This document shows positions 34,358-43,435 of a DNA stretch of 64,000 nt, in pieces (the first letter of the stretch is position 1; every line of letters begins with the position of its first letter). The translations under genes were made by a program, and so were the position numbers. Under the pieces are notes generated by a model. It was given only the letters and a program-made list of their open reading frames with translations, was not told the origin of the DNA and ran no database searches. The stretch comes from Chitinimonas_A lacunae (GTDB taxonomy: Bacteria > Pseudomonadota > Gammaproteobacteria > Burkholderiales > Chitinimonadaceae). Location of the stretch: the NCBI RefSeq assembly GCF_042650885.1, contig NZ_JBHSBU010000001.1, positions 2,790,001-2,854,000 of the forward strand, in the 5' to 3' direction.

Positions 34358-35707
34358 TCAAACCACCTTGGCAAAGATAAACGAACCGACCAGCGCAGCC
34401 CCGACCATCATCAGGAACTGCATCTGACGGGCCGTGCTCGACTCGGTGACCCGCTCGGGCACCGGCTTGCCGATATCGTTGGCACTATAGAACGGCAGAC
34501 TGATAAAGAAGCCGAAGTACACCACGCTGAAGATCTGCGACAGCACCGTGCGCACATCGGTCGGCGGCAGCGCACCGAGAATGCCCAGGCCGATAAAGCA
34601 GATGATGAACAGGGTCAGCATGATCTTGAACTTCGGACCACGGTAGCGTACCGACTTGACCGGGCTGCGATCGAGCCAGGGCAGGAAAGCGATGATCACC
34701 ACCGCAGCGCCCATCGCCAGCACGCCCCACACCTGGGTGCCCCAGAACGAAGGCACGGCGCGCAGGATGGCGTAGAACGGCGTGAAGTACCAGACCGGCG
34801 CAATATGCGGCGGGGTCTTCAGCGGATCGGCCGGAATGTAGTTGTTGAATTCCAGGAAGTAGCCGCCGACTTCGGGCGCGAAGAACACCACCCCACTGAA
34901 CAGCGCCAGGAAGATGGCAACGCCGAAGATATCCTTGATCGTGTAGTAGGGGTGGAAGGCGATACCGTCGAGCGGGATGCCGGTCTTCGGGTCCTTGAGC
35001 TTCTTGATATCGACGCCGTCAGGGTTGTTCGAGCCGACTTCGTGCAGCGCCACCAGGTGGGCCACCACCAGCGCCAGCAGCACCAGCGGGACGGCGATCA
35101 CATGGAGGGCGAAGAAGCGGTTCAGGGTGGCGTCAGAAACGTTGAAGTCGCCACGGATGAACACGGCCAGATCAGGACCGATCACCGGCACGGCAGCGAA
35201 CAGGTTCACGATCACCTGAGCACCCCAGAACGACATCTGGCCCCACGGCAGCAGATAGCCCAGGAAGGCTTCGGCCATCAGGCACAGGAAGATCAGCATG
35301 CCGAAGATCCACACCAGTTCGCGCGGTTTCTGGTAGGAGCCGTACACCAGACCACGGAACATATGCAGATAGACCACCACGAAGAACATCGAGGCGCCGG
35401 TCGAGTGCATGTAACGGATGATCCAGCCACCCGCCACATCGCGCATGATGTATTCGACCGAGGCAAAGGCCACCGACACATTGGTGCCGGGGATCAGATT
35501 GCCGTCAGGTTTGTAGTTCATCGTGAGGAAGATGCCCGTCACGATCTGCAACACCAGCACCAGAAGCGCCAGCGAGCCGAAGTAGTACCAGAAGTTGAAA
35601 TTCTTCGGCGCATAGTACTCGGACATATGCGCCTTATAGGAACTGGTCAGCGGAAAGCGGTCGTCGATCCAGCTGAGCACCTGCTGTGCCTGCTTGCTCA
35701 TATTCAT
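34358..35707 (-). CDS. petB: Cytochrome b of the bc1 complex
   Basis: A 449-residue polytopic protein. The N-terminal segment KAHMSEYYAPKNFNFWYYFG is typical of proteobacterial cytochrome b. Haem-ligand His pairs lie in helices B and D (YMHSTGASMFFVVVYLHMFR and RFFALHVIAVPLVLLALVVAH) and the Qo-site PDNYIPADPL-like motif appears as FNNYIPADPLKTPPHI. It is the central subunit of complex III. Confidence 0.98.
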   Translation of the reverse strand: MNMSKQAQQVLSWIDDRFPLTSSYKAHMSEYYAPKNFNFWYYFGSLALLVLVLQIVTGIFLTMNYKPDGNLIPGTNVSVAFASVEYIMRDVAGGWIIRYMHSTGASMFFVVVYLHMFRGLVYGSYQKPRELVWIFGMLIFLCLMAEAFLGYLLPWGQMSFWGAQVIVNLFAAVPVIGPDLAVFIRGDFNVSDATLNRFFALHVIAVPLVLLALVVAHLVALHEVGSNNPDGVDIKKLKDPKTGIPLDGIAFHPYYTIKDIFGVAIFLALFSGVVFFAPEVGGYFLEFNNYIPADPLKTPPHIAPVWYFTPFYAILRAVPSFWGTQVWGVLAMGAAVVIIAFLPWLDRSPVKSVRYRGPKFKIMLTLFIICFIGLGILGALPPTDVRTVLSQIFSVVYFGFFISLPFYSANDIGKPVPERVTESSTARQMQFLMMVGAALVGSFIFAKVV

Positions 35708-35720
35708 GGGCCGTTCCCTT

Positions 35721-36302
35721 TTACTGGTCTTCGCCGACCAGCAGCAGTTGGTCGTTGAGATATTTATGCGGCGGGATCACCAGGTTCGTCGGCGCAGGCA
35801 CGCCCGAGTAGACTCGGCCAGCCAGATCGAATTTGGAACCGTGGCAGGGACAGTAGAAACCACCGACCCAATCGGCGCCAAGATCAGCCGGCGCGAGTTC
35901 GGGGCGGAAGGTGGGGGAACAACCGAGGTGGGTGCAGACACCCAGTGCGACCCAGATTTCCGGTTTACGGGCACGGGTAGCGTTTTTGCAGTATTCGGGC
36001 TGCTCGCTACCTTCGGATTTCGGATCGGTGAGCTTGCCCTCGATTTTGGACAGATTGCTCAGCATTTCGGGAGTGCGGTTTACTACCCAAACCGGCTTGC
36101 CGCGCCATTCGGCATTGATTTTCTGGCCCGGCTCGAGTTTGCTGATATCGACCTCGACCGGCGCACCGGCAGCTTTGGCGCGTTCAGACGGGAAAAAGCT
36201 TGCGACGAACGGCATCGCAACCCCCGCCACCGCAACGCCTCCGACGGCGCCGGTCGCAAGCGTCAGAAACCGCCGCTTGCTGTTGTCCACTTGATTCGTC
36301 AT
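35721..36302 (-). CDS. petA: Rieske iron-sulfur protein
   Basis: A 193-residue protein with a twin-arginine-type signal (KRRFLTLATGAVGG) and the two [2Fe-2S] boxes CTHLGC and CPCHGS. It is exported folded, which agrees with the tatABC genes 4 kb away. It is the first gene of petABC. Confidence 0.98.
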   Translation of the reverse strand: MTNQVDNSKRRFLTLATGAVGGVAVAGVAMPFVASFFPSERAKAAGAPVEVDISKLEPGQKINAEWRGKPVWVVNRTPEMLSNLSKIEGKLTDPKSEGSEQPEYCKNATRARKPEIWVALGVCTHLGCSPTFRPELAPADLGADWVGGFYCPCHGSKFDLAGRVYSGVPAPTNLVIPPHKYLNDQLLLVGEDQ

Positions 36303-36429
36303 AACCCAATCCCTGACTTTGTAGGAAGCTAACCCTGGAAAATCACGCGATTCTATCCGAATCGCCGAGATAACTTAAGCACTCTTCCCGCCAGGGTTAT
36401 CTGTTTGTCGAACCTGTGCCACAACCTGC
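36303..36429. promoter_or_regulatory. petABC upstream region with a long-spaced inverted repeat
   Basis: TAACCCTGG at 36330-36338 and CCAGGGTTA at 36391-36399 are exact nine-base inverted arms separated by 52 bases. They lie between the Nif3 gene end and petA. They may be a regulator site or an RNA structure. Confidence 0.35.
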
Positions 36430-37182
36430 TCAGACTGGATTATCGAGTTCGAAATAGCGCCATTCGAGCCCGAACTCTGTCGCCAGATGGGCAGTCAGTG
36501 CCTGGACACCATAGCGTTCGCTGGCATGATGGCCGGCGGCGATAAAGCCGACGCCGGATTCCAGCGCCGTATGATAGTTGTGTTCAGATGCCTCGCCGGT
36601 CAGATAAACATCGCAACCGGCCTCGATGGCCGCCGAGAAATAGCCCTGGGCACCGCCGCTGCACCAGCCCACCCGCTTGAGCGGTTTGGCTGGATCGCCG
36701 ATCAGCAGCGGGCGCCGACCCAGTGCCAGCTCGACCCGAGCAGCGAAATTGCCCAGCGTCAGCACTTCGCGCGGGCGGCCAAACCAGCCCAGCTCCTGCT
36801 CGCCGAAACGGCCCTCGGCTTCCAGGCCCAGTTTTTGCCCGAGACAGGCATTGTTACCCAGCTCCGGATGGGCATCGAGCGGCAGATGATAGGCCAGCAG
36901 ACTGACATCGGCACGCAGCAGCGCCGCCAGACGACGCTTCTTGCTGCCAATGATCCGGCTGTCCTCGCTCTTCCAGAAATAGCCGTGGTGCACCACAATG
37001 GCGTCTGCCTGCCAAGCCAGCGCCGCTTCGATCAGCGCCAGGCTCGCCGTCACCCCGCAGGCCAGCCGCCCTACCATGGGCCGCCCCTCGACCTGCACGC
37101 CGTTTGGGCTGTAATCGCGGAAGCGATCGGGTTGCAGAAGTTGTCCGCTATACTTTTCCAGCTGTTCGAGAGAAATCGCCAT
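36430..37182 (-). CDS. Nif3/DUF34-family metal-binding protein (YbgI-like)
   Basis: A 250-residue protein with the family metal motif HHGYFWK near residue 66, plus YHLPLDAH and a C-terminal AAGHHASERYGV. The frame is open upstream, but ATG 37180-37182 (MAISLEQLEKYSGQLL) gives the family length. Members bind two metal ions. The function is uncertain; some are annotated as GTP cyclohydrolase I type 2, without strong proof. Confidence 0.92.
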   Translation of the reverse strand: MAISLEQLEKYSGQLLQPDRFRDYSPNGVQVEGRPMVGRLACGVTASLALIEAALAWQADAIVVHHGYFWKSEDSRIIGSKKRRLAALLRADVSLLAYHLPLDAHPELGNNACLGQKLGLEAEGRFGEQELGWFGRPREVLTLGNFAARVELALGRRPLLIGDPAKPLKRVGWCSGGAQGYFSAAIEAGCDVYLTGEASEHNYHTALESGVGFIAAGHHASERYGVQALTAHLATEFGLEWRYFELDNPV

Positions 37183-37204
37183 ACTTGCCACAGACGGTCG
37201 TCCG

Positions 37205-38371
37205 ATGAAGAAACTCTGGCTGATTTTCGCACAAACCACCACCATCGGCCTGGCCGTCTGGTTCCTGCTCACCTTGTTGCGGCCCGGCATGCTGCCCAAG
37301 CCTGCCGAAGTGGTGACACTGCGCGAGACCATTCCCGAGGCAGTCGCCGCCACGGGCGGCAGCGGCAGTTACCGCGACGCGGTGCGTCATGCCATGCCGG
37401 CGGTGGTCAATATCTATACCAGCAAGGCGGTACGCACCCGCCGCCATCCCCTGCTCGACGACCCCCTGTTCCGCCGCTTTTTCGGCGACCGCTTCGACGG
37501 TCCCGACAATCAGCGCACTTCGAGCCTCGGTTCTGGCGTGATCGTCAGCGAGCGCGGCTATATCGTCACCAATAACCATGTGGTCGAGTCGGCCGATGAA
37601 ATCCAGGTCGCCCTGGCCGATGGTCGGACCGCCGAAGCCAAGGTCGTCGGCACTGACCCCGAATCCGACCTGGCCGTCATCAAGATCGAACTGGGCAATC
37701 TGCCGGCCATTACCTTTGGACAAGTCGAAAAGCTGAATGTTGGCGATGTCGTGCTCGCCATCGGCAATCCTTTTGGCGTCGGTCAGACCGTCACCATGGG
37801 CATCGTGTCGGCGCTTGGCCGCACCGGCTTTGGCATCAATACCTTCGAGAGCTTCATCCAGACCGATGCCGCCATCAATCCTGGCAATTCGGGCGGTGCA
37901 TTGGTCGATGCCCAGGGCAATCTGGTCGGTATCAACAGCGCCATCTATTCGCGCACCGGCGGCTCGATGGGCATTGGCTTCGCCATTCCGGCCAGCATCG
38001 TCAAACAGGTGATGGAACAGATCATCCGCGAAGGCTCGGTCACGCGCGGCTGGGTCGGTATCGAAGCACAGGATCTGACCCCTGAACTGGCCGCCAGCTT
38101 CAAGCTCGACCACCCCGAAGGGGCCTTGATCGGCGGCGTGGTGCGCGGCGGCCCGGCCGACAAGGCCGGGATCAAGCCCGGCGACGTCCTGATTTCGATC
38201 GACGGCAAACCGATTCCCGATTCGGCCGCCATGCTCAATGTCATCGCCGGCCTCACGCCAGGCCAGCTTACCGAGACCCGGGTGCTGCGCAACGGCAAGC
38301 AGCAGAGCTTCAAGGTCAAGATCGGCAAGCGTCCACGCTTTGAGACCCGGATACTCGAAGAAGAGGAATAG
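37205..38371 (+). CDS. DegS/AlgW-type periplasmic serine protease
   Basis: A 388-residue protein with an N-terminal membrane anchor (WLIFAQTTTIGLAVWFLLTL), a trypsin-like domain with His125 (TNNHVVES), Asp155 (ESDLAVIKI) and Ser229 (NPGNSGGAL), and one PDZ domain (about 275-370). A single PDZ domain plus an anchor fits DegS/AlgW, which start the sigma-E stress cascade, rather than DegP. It diverges from the Nif3 gene with only 22 bases between starts. Confidence 0.92.
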   Translation: MKKLWLIFAQTTTIGLAVWFLLTLLRPGMLPKPAEVVTLRETIPEAVAATGGSGSYRDAVRHAMPAVVNIYTSKAVRTRRHPLLDDPLFRRFFGDRFDGPDNQRTSSLGSGVIVSERGYIVTNNHVVESADEIQVALADGRTAEAKVVGTDPESDLAVIKIELGNLPAITFGQVEKLNVGDVVLAIGNPFGVGQTVTMGIVSALGRTGFGINTFESFIQTDAAINPGNSGGALVDAQGNLVGINSAIYSRTGGSMGIGFAIPASIVKQVMEQIIREGSVTRGWVGIEAQDLTPELAASFKLDHPEGALIGGVVRGGPADKAGIKPGDVLISIDGKPIPDSAAMLNVIAGLTPGQLTETRVLRNGKQQSFKVKIGKRPRFETRILEEEE

Positions 38372-38548
38372 CAGTGGGCGTCCACCGAGGCCAGCTGGTC
38401 AGGCGCTGTGAAAGCGTGGGTCAACGGCGCATCGGTATATGGCCGTTTGCCTCGGATTGACTGGTCACACGGGTGGCTCGACCTGGCGCTTGCTGTCCGG
38501 ACGGGCCGGCGCTGCGTTTCTCAGCAACAGAGCATTGCCGGACGATTC

Positions 38549-38567
38549 GGCGTCAGCGTGTCCGGAT
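38549..38567 (+). repeat. 19-base intergenic repeat, direct copy
   Basis: CGGCGTCAGCGTGTCCGGA is found here and, inverted, at about 45202-45220 upstream of hisB. Similarity continues with mismatches a few bases beyond. A related GAGCGTGTCCGGGTCCGGC lies near 45100. Confidence 0.55.
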
Positions 38568-38674
38568 CGAAAGAGGCAAAGCCATTAGAACGACGCCGAT
38601 TGGGGCAGAAAAGGCGCTAACGCAGCCCGCACTTGCACTGGCTTTTTTGGCCAGCCCTGGCGCAAAGCAGCAAT

Positions 38675-38704
38675 AGAAAAATTCAGGAAAACTCTTTGCA
38701 AGAC
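38675..38704 (-). repeat. Recurrent AT-rich intergenic motif, copy D
   Basis: On the minus strand it reads GTCTTGCAAAGAGTTTTCC followed by TGAATTTTTCT. It agrees with copy A at about 21 of 30 positions and with copy I at about 22 of 30. Confidence 0.4.
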
Positions 38705-38735
38705 ACAGCGCGGCATTTATTAACAAATAAATACT

Positions 38736-39299
38736 TCACCGTCCAAAGCGTGCCCGCAGTGCCGCGACGACCGCCCGGTCGGCCCGCGCGCTGATCACGC
38801 CAAGCGGCGTATGGCCGTCGCGTATACCGAGCCACAGTCCCCACAGCAGCAAGCCCAGCGTCAGCACGATATTGGGCCAGGCATTGAGCGGCCATTGGCC
38901 GGACCAGGACAGCCGCAGCGCAGAACTCACCGGTTCGAGATAGAAAATTGGCCAGATCTCAGCAGGATCGGCGCCACGCGAACCGAGCAGGTCGCCCAGA
39001 AAGTGGAGGTGGATGGTCAACAGGGCAAGCCAGAAGACCCGGCGCGGCGACACGGCGTAACGGCACAGGATGCCGGCAATCGCCAGCGCGCCGAACAGGC
39101 CATGCAGCAGGTAGCGATGGTACATGGCGTAGAACTGGGTTTCCTGGCCGGCGGCCTGAAAGAGGATATCGAGCAGGGCACCCGCGCCATCGAGATCGGG
39201 CAGCACGCCGGCCCAGGTCACCAGGGCCAGATCGCGGCCGCGCAGGCCGACAGCGTTGCCTGCGCTCCATCCGATCAGTAGATGGGTGATCGGGCTCAT
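38736..39299 (-). CDS. YdjM/DUF457-type membrane-bound metal-dependent hydrolase
   Basis: A 187-residue protein with about four hydrophobic segments. It carries the family His/Asp pattern: THLLIGW at the start, LPDLDG near residue 35, HRYLLHG near residue 60, and HLHFLGDLLGSRG near residue 98. Its role is unknown. It starts within the last bases of tatC (four-base overlap), so it is the end of the his-tat transcription unit. Confidence 0.82.
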   Translation of the reverse strand: MSPITHLLIGWSAGNAVGLRGRDLALVTWAGVLPDLDGAGALLDILFQAAGQETQFYAMYHRYLLHGLFGALAIAGILCRYAVSPRRVFWLALLTIHLHFLGDLLGSRGADPAEIWPIFYLEPVSSALRLSWSGQWPLNAWPNIVLTLGLLLWGLWLGIRDGHTPLGVISARADRAVVAALRARFGR

Positions 39300-40036
39300 G
39301 CGCGTTCGGTGTCGGCGGGCTTGGGCACCATCAACCAGGCCGCCAGCACCACACCCACTTCGTACAGCAGCCATAAGGGCACAGCCAGCATCACCTGGGA
39401 CAGCACATCGGGCGGTGTGACGATGGCCGCGATCACAAAGGCGCCGACGATCACATAGGAGCGGATTTCCCTGAGCTTCTCGACCGAGACCAGGCCCATT
39501 CTGACCAGCACCATCACCACCACCGGGGTCTCGAAGGTGACGCCGAAGGCCAGGAACATGCCCAGCACGAAGCTCAGGTATTTATCGATATCGGTCATCA
39601 TTGCCACCCCCTCGGGCGTGGCCTTGGCCATAAAGCCGAAGACCACTGGAAATACCAGGAAGTAGGCAAATATCATTCCGACCACAAACAGCAGCACGCT
39701 TGAAATCAACAGCGGCATCACCAGCCGCTTTTCATGCTGATAGAGGCCGGGCGCCACAAAGGCCCAGCCCTGGTAGAGGCAGTAGGGAAGTGCGATCAGG
39801 AAGGCCACCATGCCCGTCACTTTGAGCGGGACGAAAAACGACGAGGTGACGTCGGTAGCGATCATATGGCTGCCGGCCGGCAGCGCGGCCAGCAGCGGGC
39901 TGGCAAGCAGGTGGTAAAGCTCACCGCGCCAGTTGAAGAGGATCAGGAACACCACCAGGATGGCGAGCGCAGCACGCACCAGCCGGTTGCGCAATTCGAT
40001 CAGGTGTTCGATCAGCGGTTGCAGGTCTTGTTGCAT
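39296..40036 (-). CDS. tatC: TatC, twin-arginine translocase receptor subunit
   Basis: A 246-residue protein with six membrane helices. The N-terminal HLIELRNRLVRA and the loop FVAPGLYQHEKR are TatC signatures. It recognises the twin-arginine signal of folded substrates, such as the Rieske protein encoded nearby. Confidence 0.98.
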   Translation of the reverse strand: MQQDLQPLIEHLIELRNRLVRAALAILVVFLILFNWRGELYHLLASPLLAALPAGSHMIATDVTSSFFVPLKVTGMVAFLIALPYCLYQGWAFVAPGLYQHEKRLVMPLLISSVLLFVVGMIFAYFLVFPVVFGFMAKATPEGVAMMTDIDKYLSFVLGMFLAFGVTFETPVVVMVLVRMGLVSVEKLREIRSYVIVGAFVIAAIVTPPDVLSQVMLAVPLWLLYEVGVVLAAWLMVPKPADTERA

Positions 40037-40039
40037 GGC

Positions 40040-40402
40040 TCAGCGGCGATCGCGCGGGGGTGGCGCGGCAGGCGGTGGCGTCTCGAATGCCGCCAGCGCC
40101 TGGTCGATGGTCTGCTTACTGGCTTCCTCGGCCTGGCTCAGGCTGTCGGCGACAGGTTCGATCCCGGCGCGTGCCTCGCTGATCAGGGTGCGGCCGGCGT
40201 CCTGCAACTCGGCTTCGAGCCGGCGCAGATTATCGAGCTCGATCTCGCGCTGGATATCGGCCTTGACCCCGGCGGCGTAGCGCTGGACACGCGAGATCAT
40301 CGCTCCGAGGGTACGGGCGACCTTGGGCAGTTTTTCCGGTCCGATAAAGATCAGCGCCACTGCGCCGACCACCAGCATCTCGCCGAAACTGATTTCAAAC
40401 AC
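40040..40402 (-). CDS. tatB: TatB, twin-arginine translocase subunit
   Basis: A 120-residue protein. It starts MFEISFGEMLVVGAVALIFIG (in part) then PEKLP, the TatB membrane helix and hinge. A long amphipathic helix and a Pro-rich tail follow. It lies between tatA and tatC. Confidence 0.97.
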   Translation of the reverse strand: MFEISFGEMLVVGAVALIFIGPEKLPKVARTLGAMISRVQRYAAGVKADIQREIELDNLRRLEAELQDAGRTLISEARAGIEPVADSLSQAEEASKQTIDQALAAFETPPPAAPPPRDRR

Positions 40403-40421
40403 GGGCCGGTTCCCGTGTTAT

Positions 40422-40643
40422 TCAGCGCTTGTCGCGGCTGGCTTCGTTGTCGAAGACGCGACCGCCGCCGTTGACTTCCTTCTCGGCGATCTTGGGCGGC
40501 TGTTCGCCTTCCTTCATGCCGTCTTTGAAACCGCGCACGGCCGAACCGAGATCCTTGCCGATATTGCCGAGCTTCTTGGTACCGAAGACCAGCACGATGA
40601 TCAGCAAAACCACCAGCCAGTGCCAAATGCTAAACGAACCCAT
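40422..40643 (-). CDS. tatA: TatA, pore-forming twin-arginine translocase subunit
   Basis: A 73-residue protein: N-terminal helix MGSFSIWHWLVVLLIIVLV, then the FGTKKL hinge and an amphipathic helix (GSAVRGFKDGMKEG). It is the first of tatABC, directly after hinT. Confidence 0.97.
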   Translation of the reverse strand: MGSFSIWHWLVVLLIIVLVFGTKKLGNIGKDLGSAVRGFKDGMKEGEQPPKIAEKEVNGGGRVFDNEASRDKR

Positions 40644-40676
40644 GGAAACTCCTTGAAAGAACCGCGCAGACCGGCC

Positions 40677-41033
40677 TTAGTGGGTCTGCGGCACCAGGCC
40701 GTCATTGCGGCTATGGCCGCCGATAACGTGCAAGTGGAGATGGAAGACTGACTGACCGCCCTTGGGACCGGTATTGATCACGGTACGGAAGCCTTCGCCC
40801 AGACCCTGCTGGCGGGCCAGCTCGGGCGCCAGGGTCAGCAGGCGGCCCAGCAGCGGCTGGTCGGCCGATTCGACTTTGAGCAGCGATTCGATATGCCGCT
40901 TGGGCACCACCAGGAAATGCACATCGGCAACCGGATGGATATCGTGGAAAGCAATCACTTCGTCGTCTTCGTACACCTTGTTCGACGGAATCTCACCACG
41001 GCCGATCTTGCAGAAAAGGCAGTTGTCGCTCAT
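40677..41033 (-). CDS. hinT: HinT, HIT-family nucleotide hydrolase
   Basis: A 118-residue protein with the histidine triad FHLHLHVIGGHS near the C-terminus and CLFCKIGRGEIPS at the start. HinT hydrolyses phosphoramidates such as AMP-lysine. The gene is commonly found between hisE and tatA in betaproteobacteria. Its start overlaps the hisE stop. Confidence 0.97.
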   Translation of the reverse strand: MSDNCLFCKIGRGEIPSNKVYEDDEVIAFHDIHPVADVHFLVVPKRHIESLLKVESADQPLLGRLLTLAPELARQQGLGEGFRTVINTGPKGGQSVFHLHLHVIGGHSRNDGLVPQTH

Positions 41034-41359
41034 TGTCCCGCTCCTCGCGAATTCTTTTCGTCTATGCCGGAAATGCCCTCGCGCCGCGCCAGTTCGGCCA
41101 GCACATCATCCGGTCCGAGTCCCTGGCTGGCCAGCAGCACCAGGGTATGAAACCACAGGTCGGCGACTTCGCGCACCAGATGGAGCCGGTCGCCATCCTT
41201 GGCGGCCATCACGGTCTCGACGGCTTCCTCCCCCACCTTCTTCAGAATGTCGTCCAGGCCACGATCAAGCAGTTTGGCGACATAGGACGAAGCCGGATCG
41301 GCGCCTTTGCGGGCTTCGATGGTCTCGGCCAGCCGGCGGAGGATATCGGTGGAGATCAT
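41030..41359 (-). CDS. hisE: Phosphoribosyl-ATP pyrophosphatase
   Basis: A 109-residue protein with the MazG-like core KKVGEEAVETVMAAKDG and a downstream DLWFHTLVLL segment. It catalyses the second step of histidine synthesis. HisE and HisI are separate genes here, as usual in this group. Confidence 0.97.
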   Translation of the reverse strand: MISTDILRRLAETIEARKGADPASSYVAKLLDRGLDDILKKVGEEAVETVMAAKDGDRLHLVREVADLWFHTLVLLASQGLGPDDVLAELARREGISGIDEKNSRGAGQ

Positions 41360-41427
41360 GCGGGACTCCGGACGGAATAAAAGATTATAGGCGTCTGAGA
41401 AGACGTTTTGGTGACAAGTCGCGCGAC

Positions 41428-41811
41428 TCAGTCGCGGTAGATCTGGGACGGGTCGCGCAGCACCGGGTCAACCTCGACCCATCGACCCGCGTCCAGCCGT
41501 CGGTAGAGGCAGCTTTGGCGTCCGGTATGGCAGGCGATACCGCCCATTTGCTCGATCTGTAGCAGCACCACATCGCCGTCGCAATCGAGGCGGATTTCCT
41601 GCACCGTCTGCAAATGACCCGAGCTTTCGCCTTTCTTCCACAGCCGGCCCCGCGAACGCGACCAGTAATGGGCCACACCCTGGGCCGCTGTCAGCGCCAG
41701 CGCCTCACGGTCCATCCAGGCCACCATCAGCACCCGGCCGCTATGGGCGTCCTGGGCAATGGCGCAGACCAGGCCGCGCTCATCCCAGCGCACGGCATCG
41801 AGCCAATCCAT
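41428..41811 (-). CDS. hisI: Phosphoribosyl-AMP cyclohydrolase
   Basis: A 127-residue protein with MVAWMDREAL, YWSRSRGRLWKKGESSGH, the zinc-site region DCDGDVVLLQ and a C-terminal CHTGRQSCLYR. It opens the purine ring in step three of histidine synthesis. It lies between hisF and hisE. Confidence 0.97.
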   Translation of the reverse strand: MDWLDAVRWDERGLVCAIAQDAHSGRVLMVAWMDREALALTAAQGVAHYWSRSRGRLWKKGESSGHLQTVQEIRLDCDGDVVLLQIEQMGGIACHTGRQSCLYRRLDAGRWVEVDPVLRDPSQIYRD

Positions 41812-41853
41812 CGGCTTCTCCTCGGGGGTCGGTTCAGCTGGGCAGGGGTCGGT

Positions 41854-42621
41854 TCAGTCGTCCAGGCGGACTTCGATACCCTGCGCCCGCATCAGACGTT
41901 TGGCATCGGCCACCGTATGGTCGCCGAAATGGAAGATGCTGGCCGCCAGCACGGCGTCGGCGTGGCCTTCGACAATACCGTCAATCAGGTGTTGCAGATT
42001 GCCGACACCACCAGAGGCGATCACCGGAATATCGACCGCATCGGCCACCGCCCGGGTCAGGCTCAGGTCAAAGCCCGAGCGGGTGCCGTCGCGGTCCATA
42101 CTGGTCAGCAGCAGTTCGCCTGCGCCGCGCCGTTGCATGGTCAGGGCCCATTCGATGGCATCGAGCCCCGTCGCGGTACGGCCGCCATGGGTAAACACTT
42201 CCCAGCCGCTGCCGTCTTCGCGCCGGCGGGCGTCGATCGCCACCACCAGGGCCTGCGAGCCGAAACGGCCGGCAATCTCTTCGACCAGTTCGGGCTGATT
42301 GACCGCAGTGGTATTGATGCTGACCTTGTCGGCCCCGGCATTGAGCAGCCGGCGCACGTCTTCGAGCCGACGCACGCCGCCGCCCACGGTCAACGGGATA
42401 AATACCTGATCGGCCACCGCTTCGATAATCGGCAGGATCAGATCGCGCTGGTCGGAACTGGCAGTGATATCGAGAAAAGTCAGTTCATCGGCACCCTGCT
42501 CGTCGTAGCGCCGGGCGATCTCGACTGGATCGCCCGCATCGCGCAGGCCGACGAAATTGACGCCCTTGACCACGCGACCGGCGGCCACGTCGAGGCAAGG
42601 GATGATGCGTTTGGCCAGCAT
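41854..42621 (-). CDS. hisF: Imidazole glycerol phosphate synthase, cyclase subunit
   Basis: A 255-residue TIM barrel starting MLAKRIIPCLDVAAGRVVKG. Catalytic Asp residues lie in CLDV and ITASSDQRD. I chose the ATG at 42621 because the family starts MLAKRIIPCLDV; an ATG three codons upstream is also in frame. It acts with HisH. Confidence 0.97.
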   Translation of the reverse strand: MLAKRIIPCLDVAAGRVVKGVNFVGLRDAGDPVEIARRYDEQGADELTFLDITASSDQRDLILPIIEAVADQVFIPLTVGGGVRRLEDVRRLLNAGADKVSINTTAVNQPELVEEIAGRFGSQALVVAIDARRREDGSGWEVFTHGGRTATGLDAIEWALTMQRRGAGELLLTSMDRDGTRSGFDLSLTRAVADAVDIPVIASGGVGNLQHLIDGIVEGHADAVLAASIFHFGDHTVADAKRLMRAQGIEVRLDD

Positions 42622-42630
42622 ATGCCTCAC

Positions 42631-42660
42631 CTAAAAAAACAGGAAAACTCGGTGCTAGAC
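42631..42660 (-). repeat. Recurrent AT-rich intergenic motif, weak copy E
   Basis: On the minus strand it reads GTCTAGCACCGAGTTTTCC then TGTTTTTTTAG. It spans the hisA stop and the gap before hisF. It is close to copies D and I but overlaps coding sequence, so part of the match may be chance. Confidence 0.25.
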
Positions 42661-43410
42661 GCGCTGCGCCTCTTCAGACAATTCATCTGAAAGCTGCTGA
42701 GCAGCTGCAAAGTCGAGCGTGCCTTCATAGATCGAGCGGCCGGCGATAACGCCGGCGATGCCCTCATCCTGCACGGCACACAGGGCGCGGATATCGTTCA
42801 GGTCGTTCAAACCACCCGAGGCGATCACCGGCACCGTCAGCGCCTGGGCGAGCTTTACCGTGGCGTCGATATTGACGCCCGACAGCATGCCGTCGCGGCC
42901 GATATCGGTGTAGATCACCGCTTCGACGCCGTAGTCTTCGAAGCGCCGGGCGAGGTCGAGCACATCATGGCCGGTGATCTTGGACCAGCCGTCGATGGCC
43001 ACCCGACCGTCGCGGGCGTCGAGACCGACGATCACGTGTCCGGGGAAGGCATCGCAGGCTTCGTGCAGAAAGCCCGGCGTCTTGACGGCGGCGGTGCCGA
43101 TGATGACGTAGCGCAGGCCGGCGTCGAGATATTTCTCGATGGTGTCGAGATCGCGGATGCCGCCGCCAAGCTGTACCGGAACCTCATCGCCGACCGTGGC
43201 CATAATGGCCTTGATCGCCTCCAGGTTCTTCGGCTTGCCGGCAAAGGCGCCGTTGAGATCGACCAGATGCAGGCGACGGGCGCCTTGTTCGAGCCAACGG
43301 GCGGCGACGGCCGCCGGGTCGGCACCGAACACGTCGGCGGAGTCCATTTCGCCTTGCTTGAGGCGCACGCATTGACCGTCCTTGAGGTCGATGGCGGGAA
43401 TGATCAGCAT
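42655..43410 (-). CDS. hisA: ProFAR isomerase
   Basis: A 251-residue TIM barrel starting MLIIPAIDLKDGQCVRLKQG, with catalytic Asp in AIDLKDG and in YTDIGRDGML. The frame extends upstream, but the ATG at 43408-43410 gives the canonical N-terminus. It follows hisH by 25 bases. Confidence 0.97.
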   Translation of the reverse strand: MLIIPAIDLKDGQCVRLKQGEMDSADVFGADPAAVAARWLEQGARRLHLVDLNGAFAGKPKNLEAIKAIMATVGDEVPVQLGGGIRDLDTIEKYLDAGLRYVIIGTAAVKTPGFLHEACDAFPGHVIVGLDARDGRVAIDGWSKITGHDVLDLARRFEDYGVEAVIYTDIGRDGMLSGVNIDATVKLAQALTVPVIASGGLNDLNDIRALCAVQDEGIAGVIAGRSIYEGTLDFAAAQQLSDELSEEAQRV

Positions 43411-43435
43411 GATGGCTTGAGCGAGATTGGGAGGT

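Larger units (their letters stand above)
38372..38735. other. Non-coding gap between convergent genes, with repeated words
   Basis: These 364 bases hold no convincing gene. They contain GGCGTCAGCGTGTCCGGA at about 38550-38567, which recurs inverted near 45200. A CTGGC/GCCAG inverted repeat around TTTTTTG lies near 38638-38654. Copy D of the AT-rich motif is at 38675-38704. Confidence 0.5.

Noticed and set aside
33506..35758. A 750-codon open frame antisense to petC and petB
   Set aside because: Its product is full of His, Arg and Gln in low-complexity runs, typical of the shadow of a GC-rich membrane-protein gene. The opposite strand holds unmistakable cytochrome genes.
38372..38735. Small open frames of 60-70 codons downstream of the protease gene
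   Set aside because: They lack ribosome sites and hydrophobic or motif content, and overlap each other in different frames.
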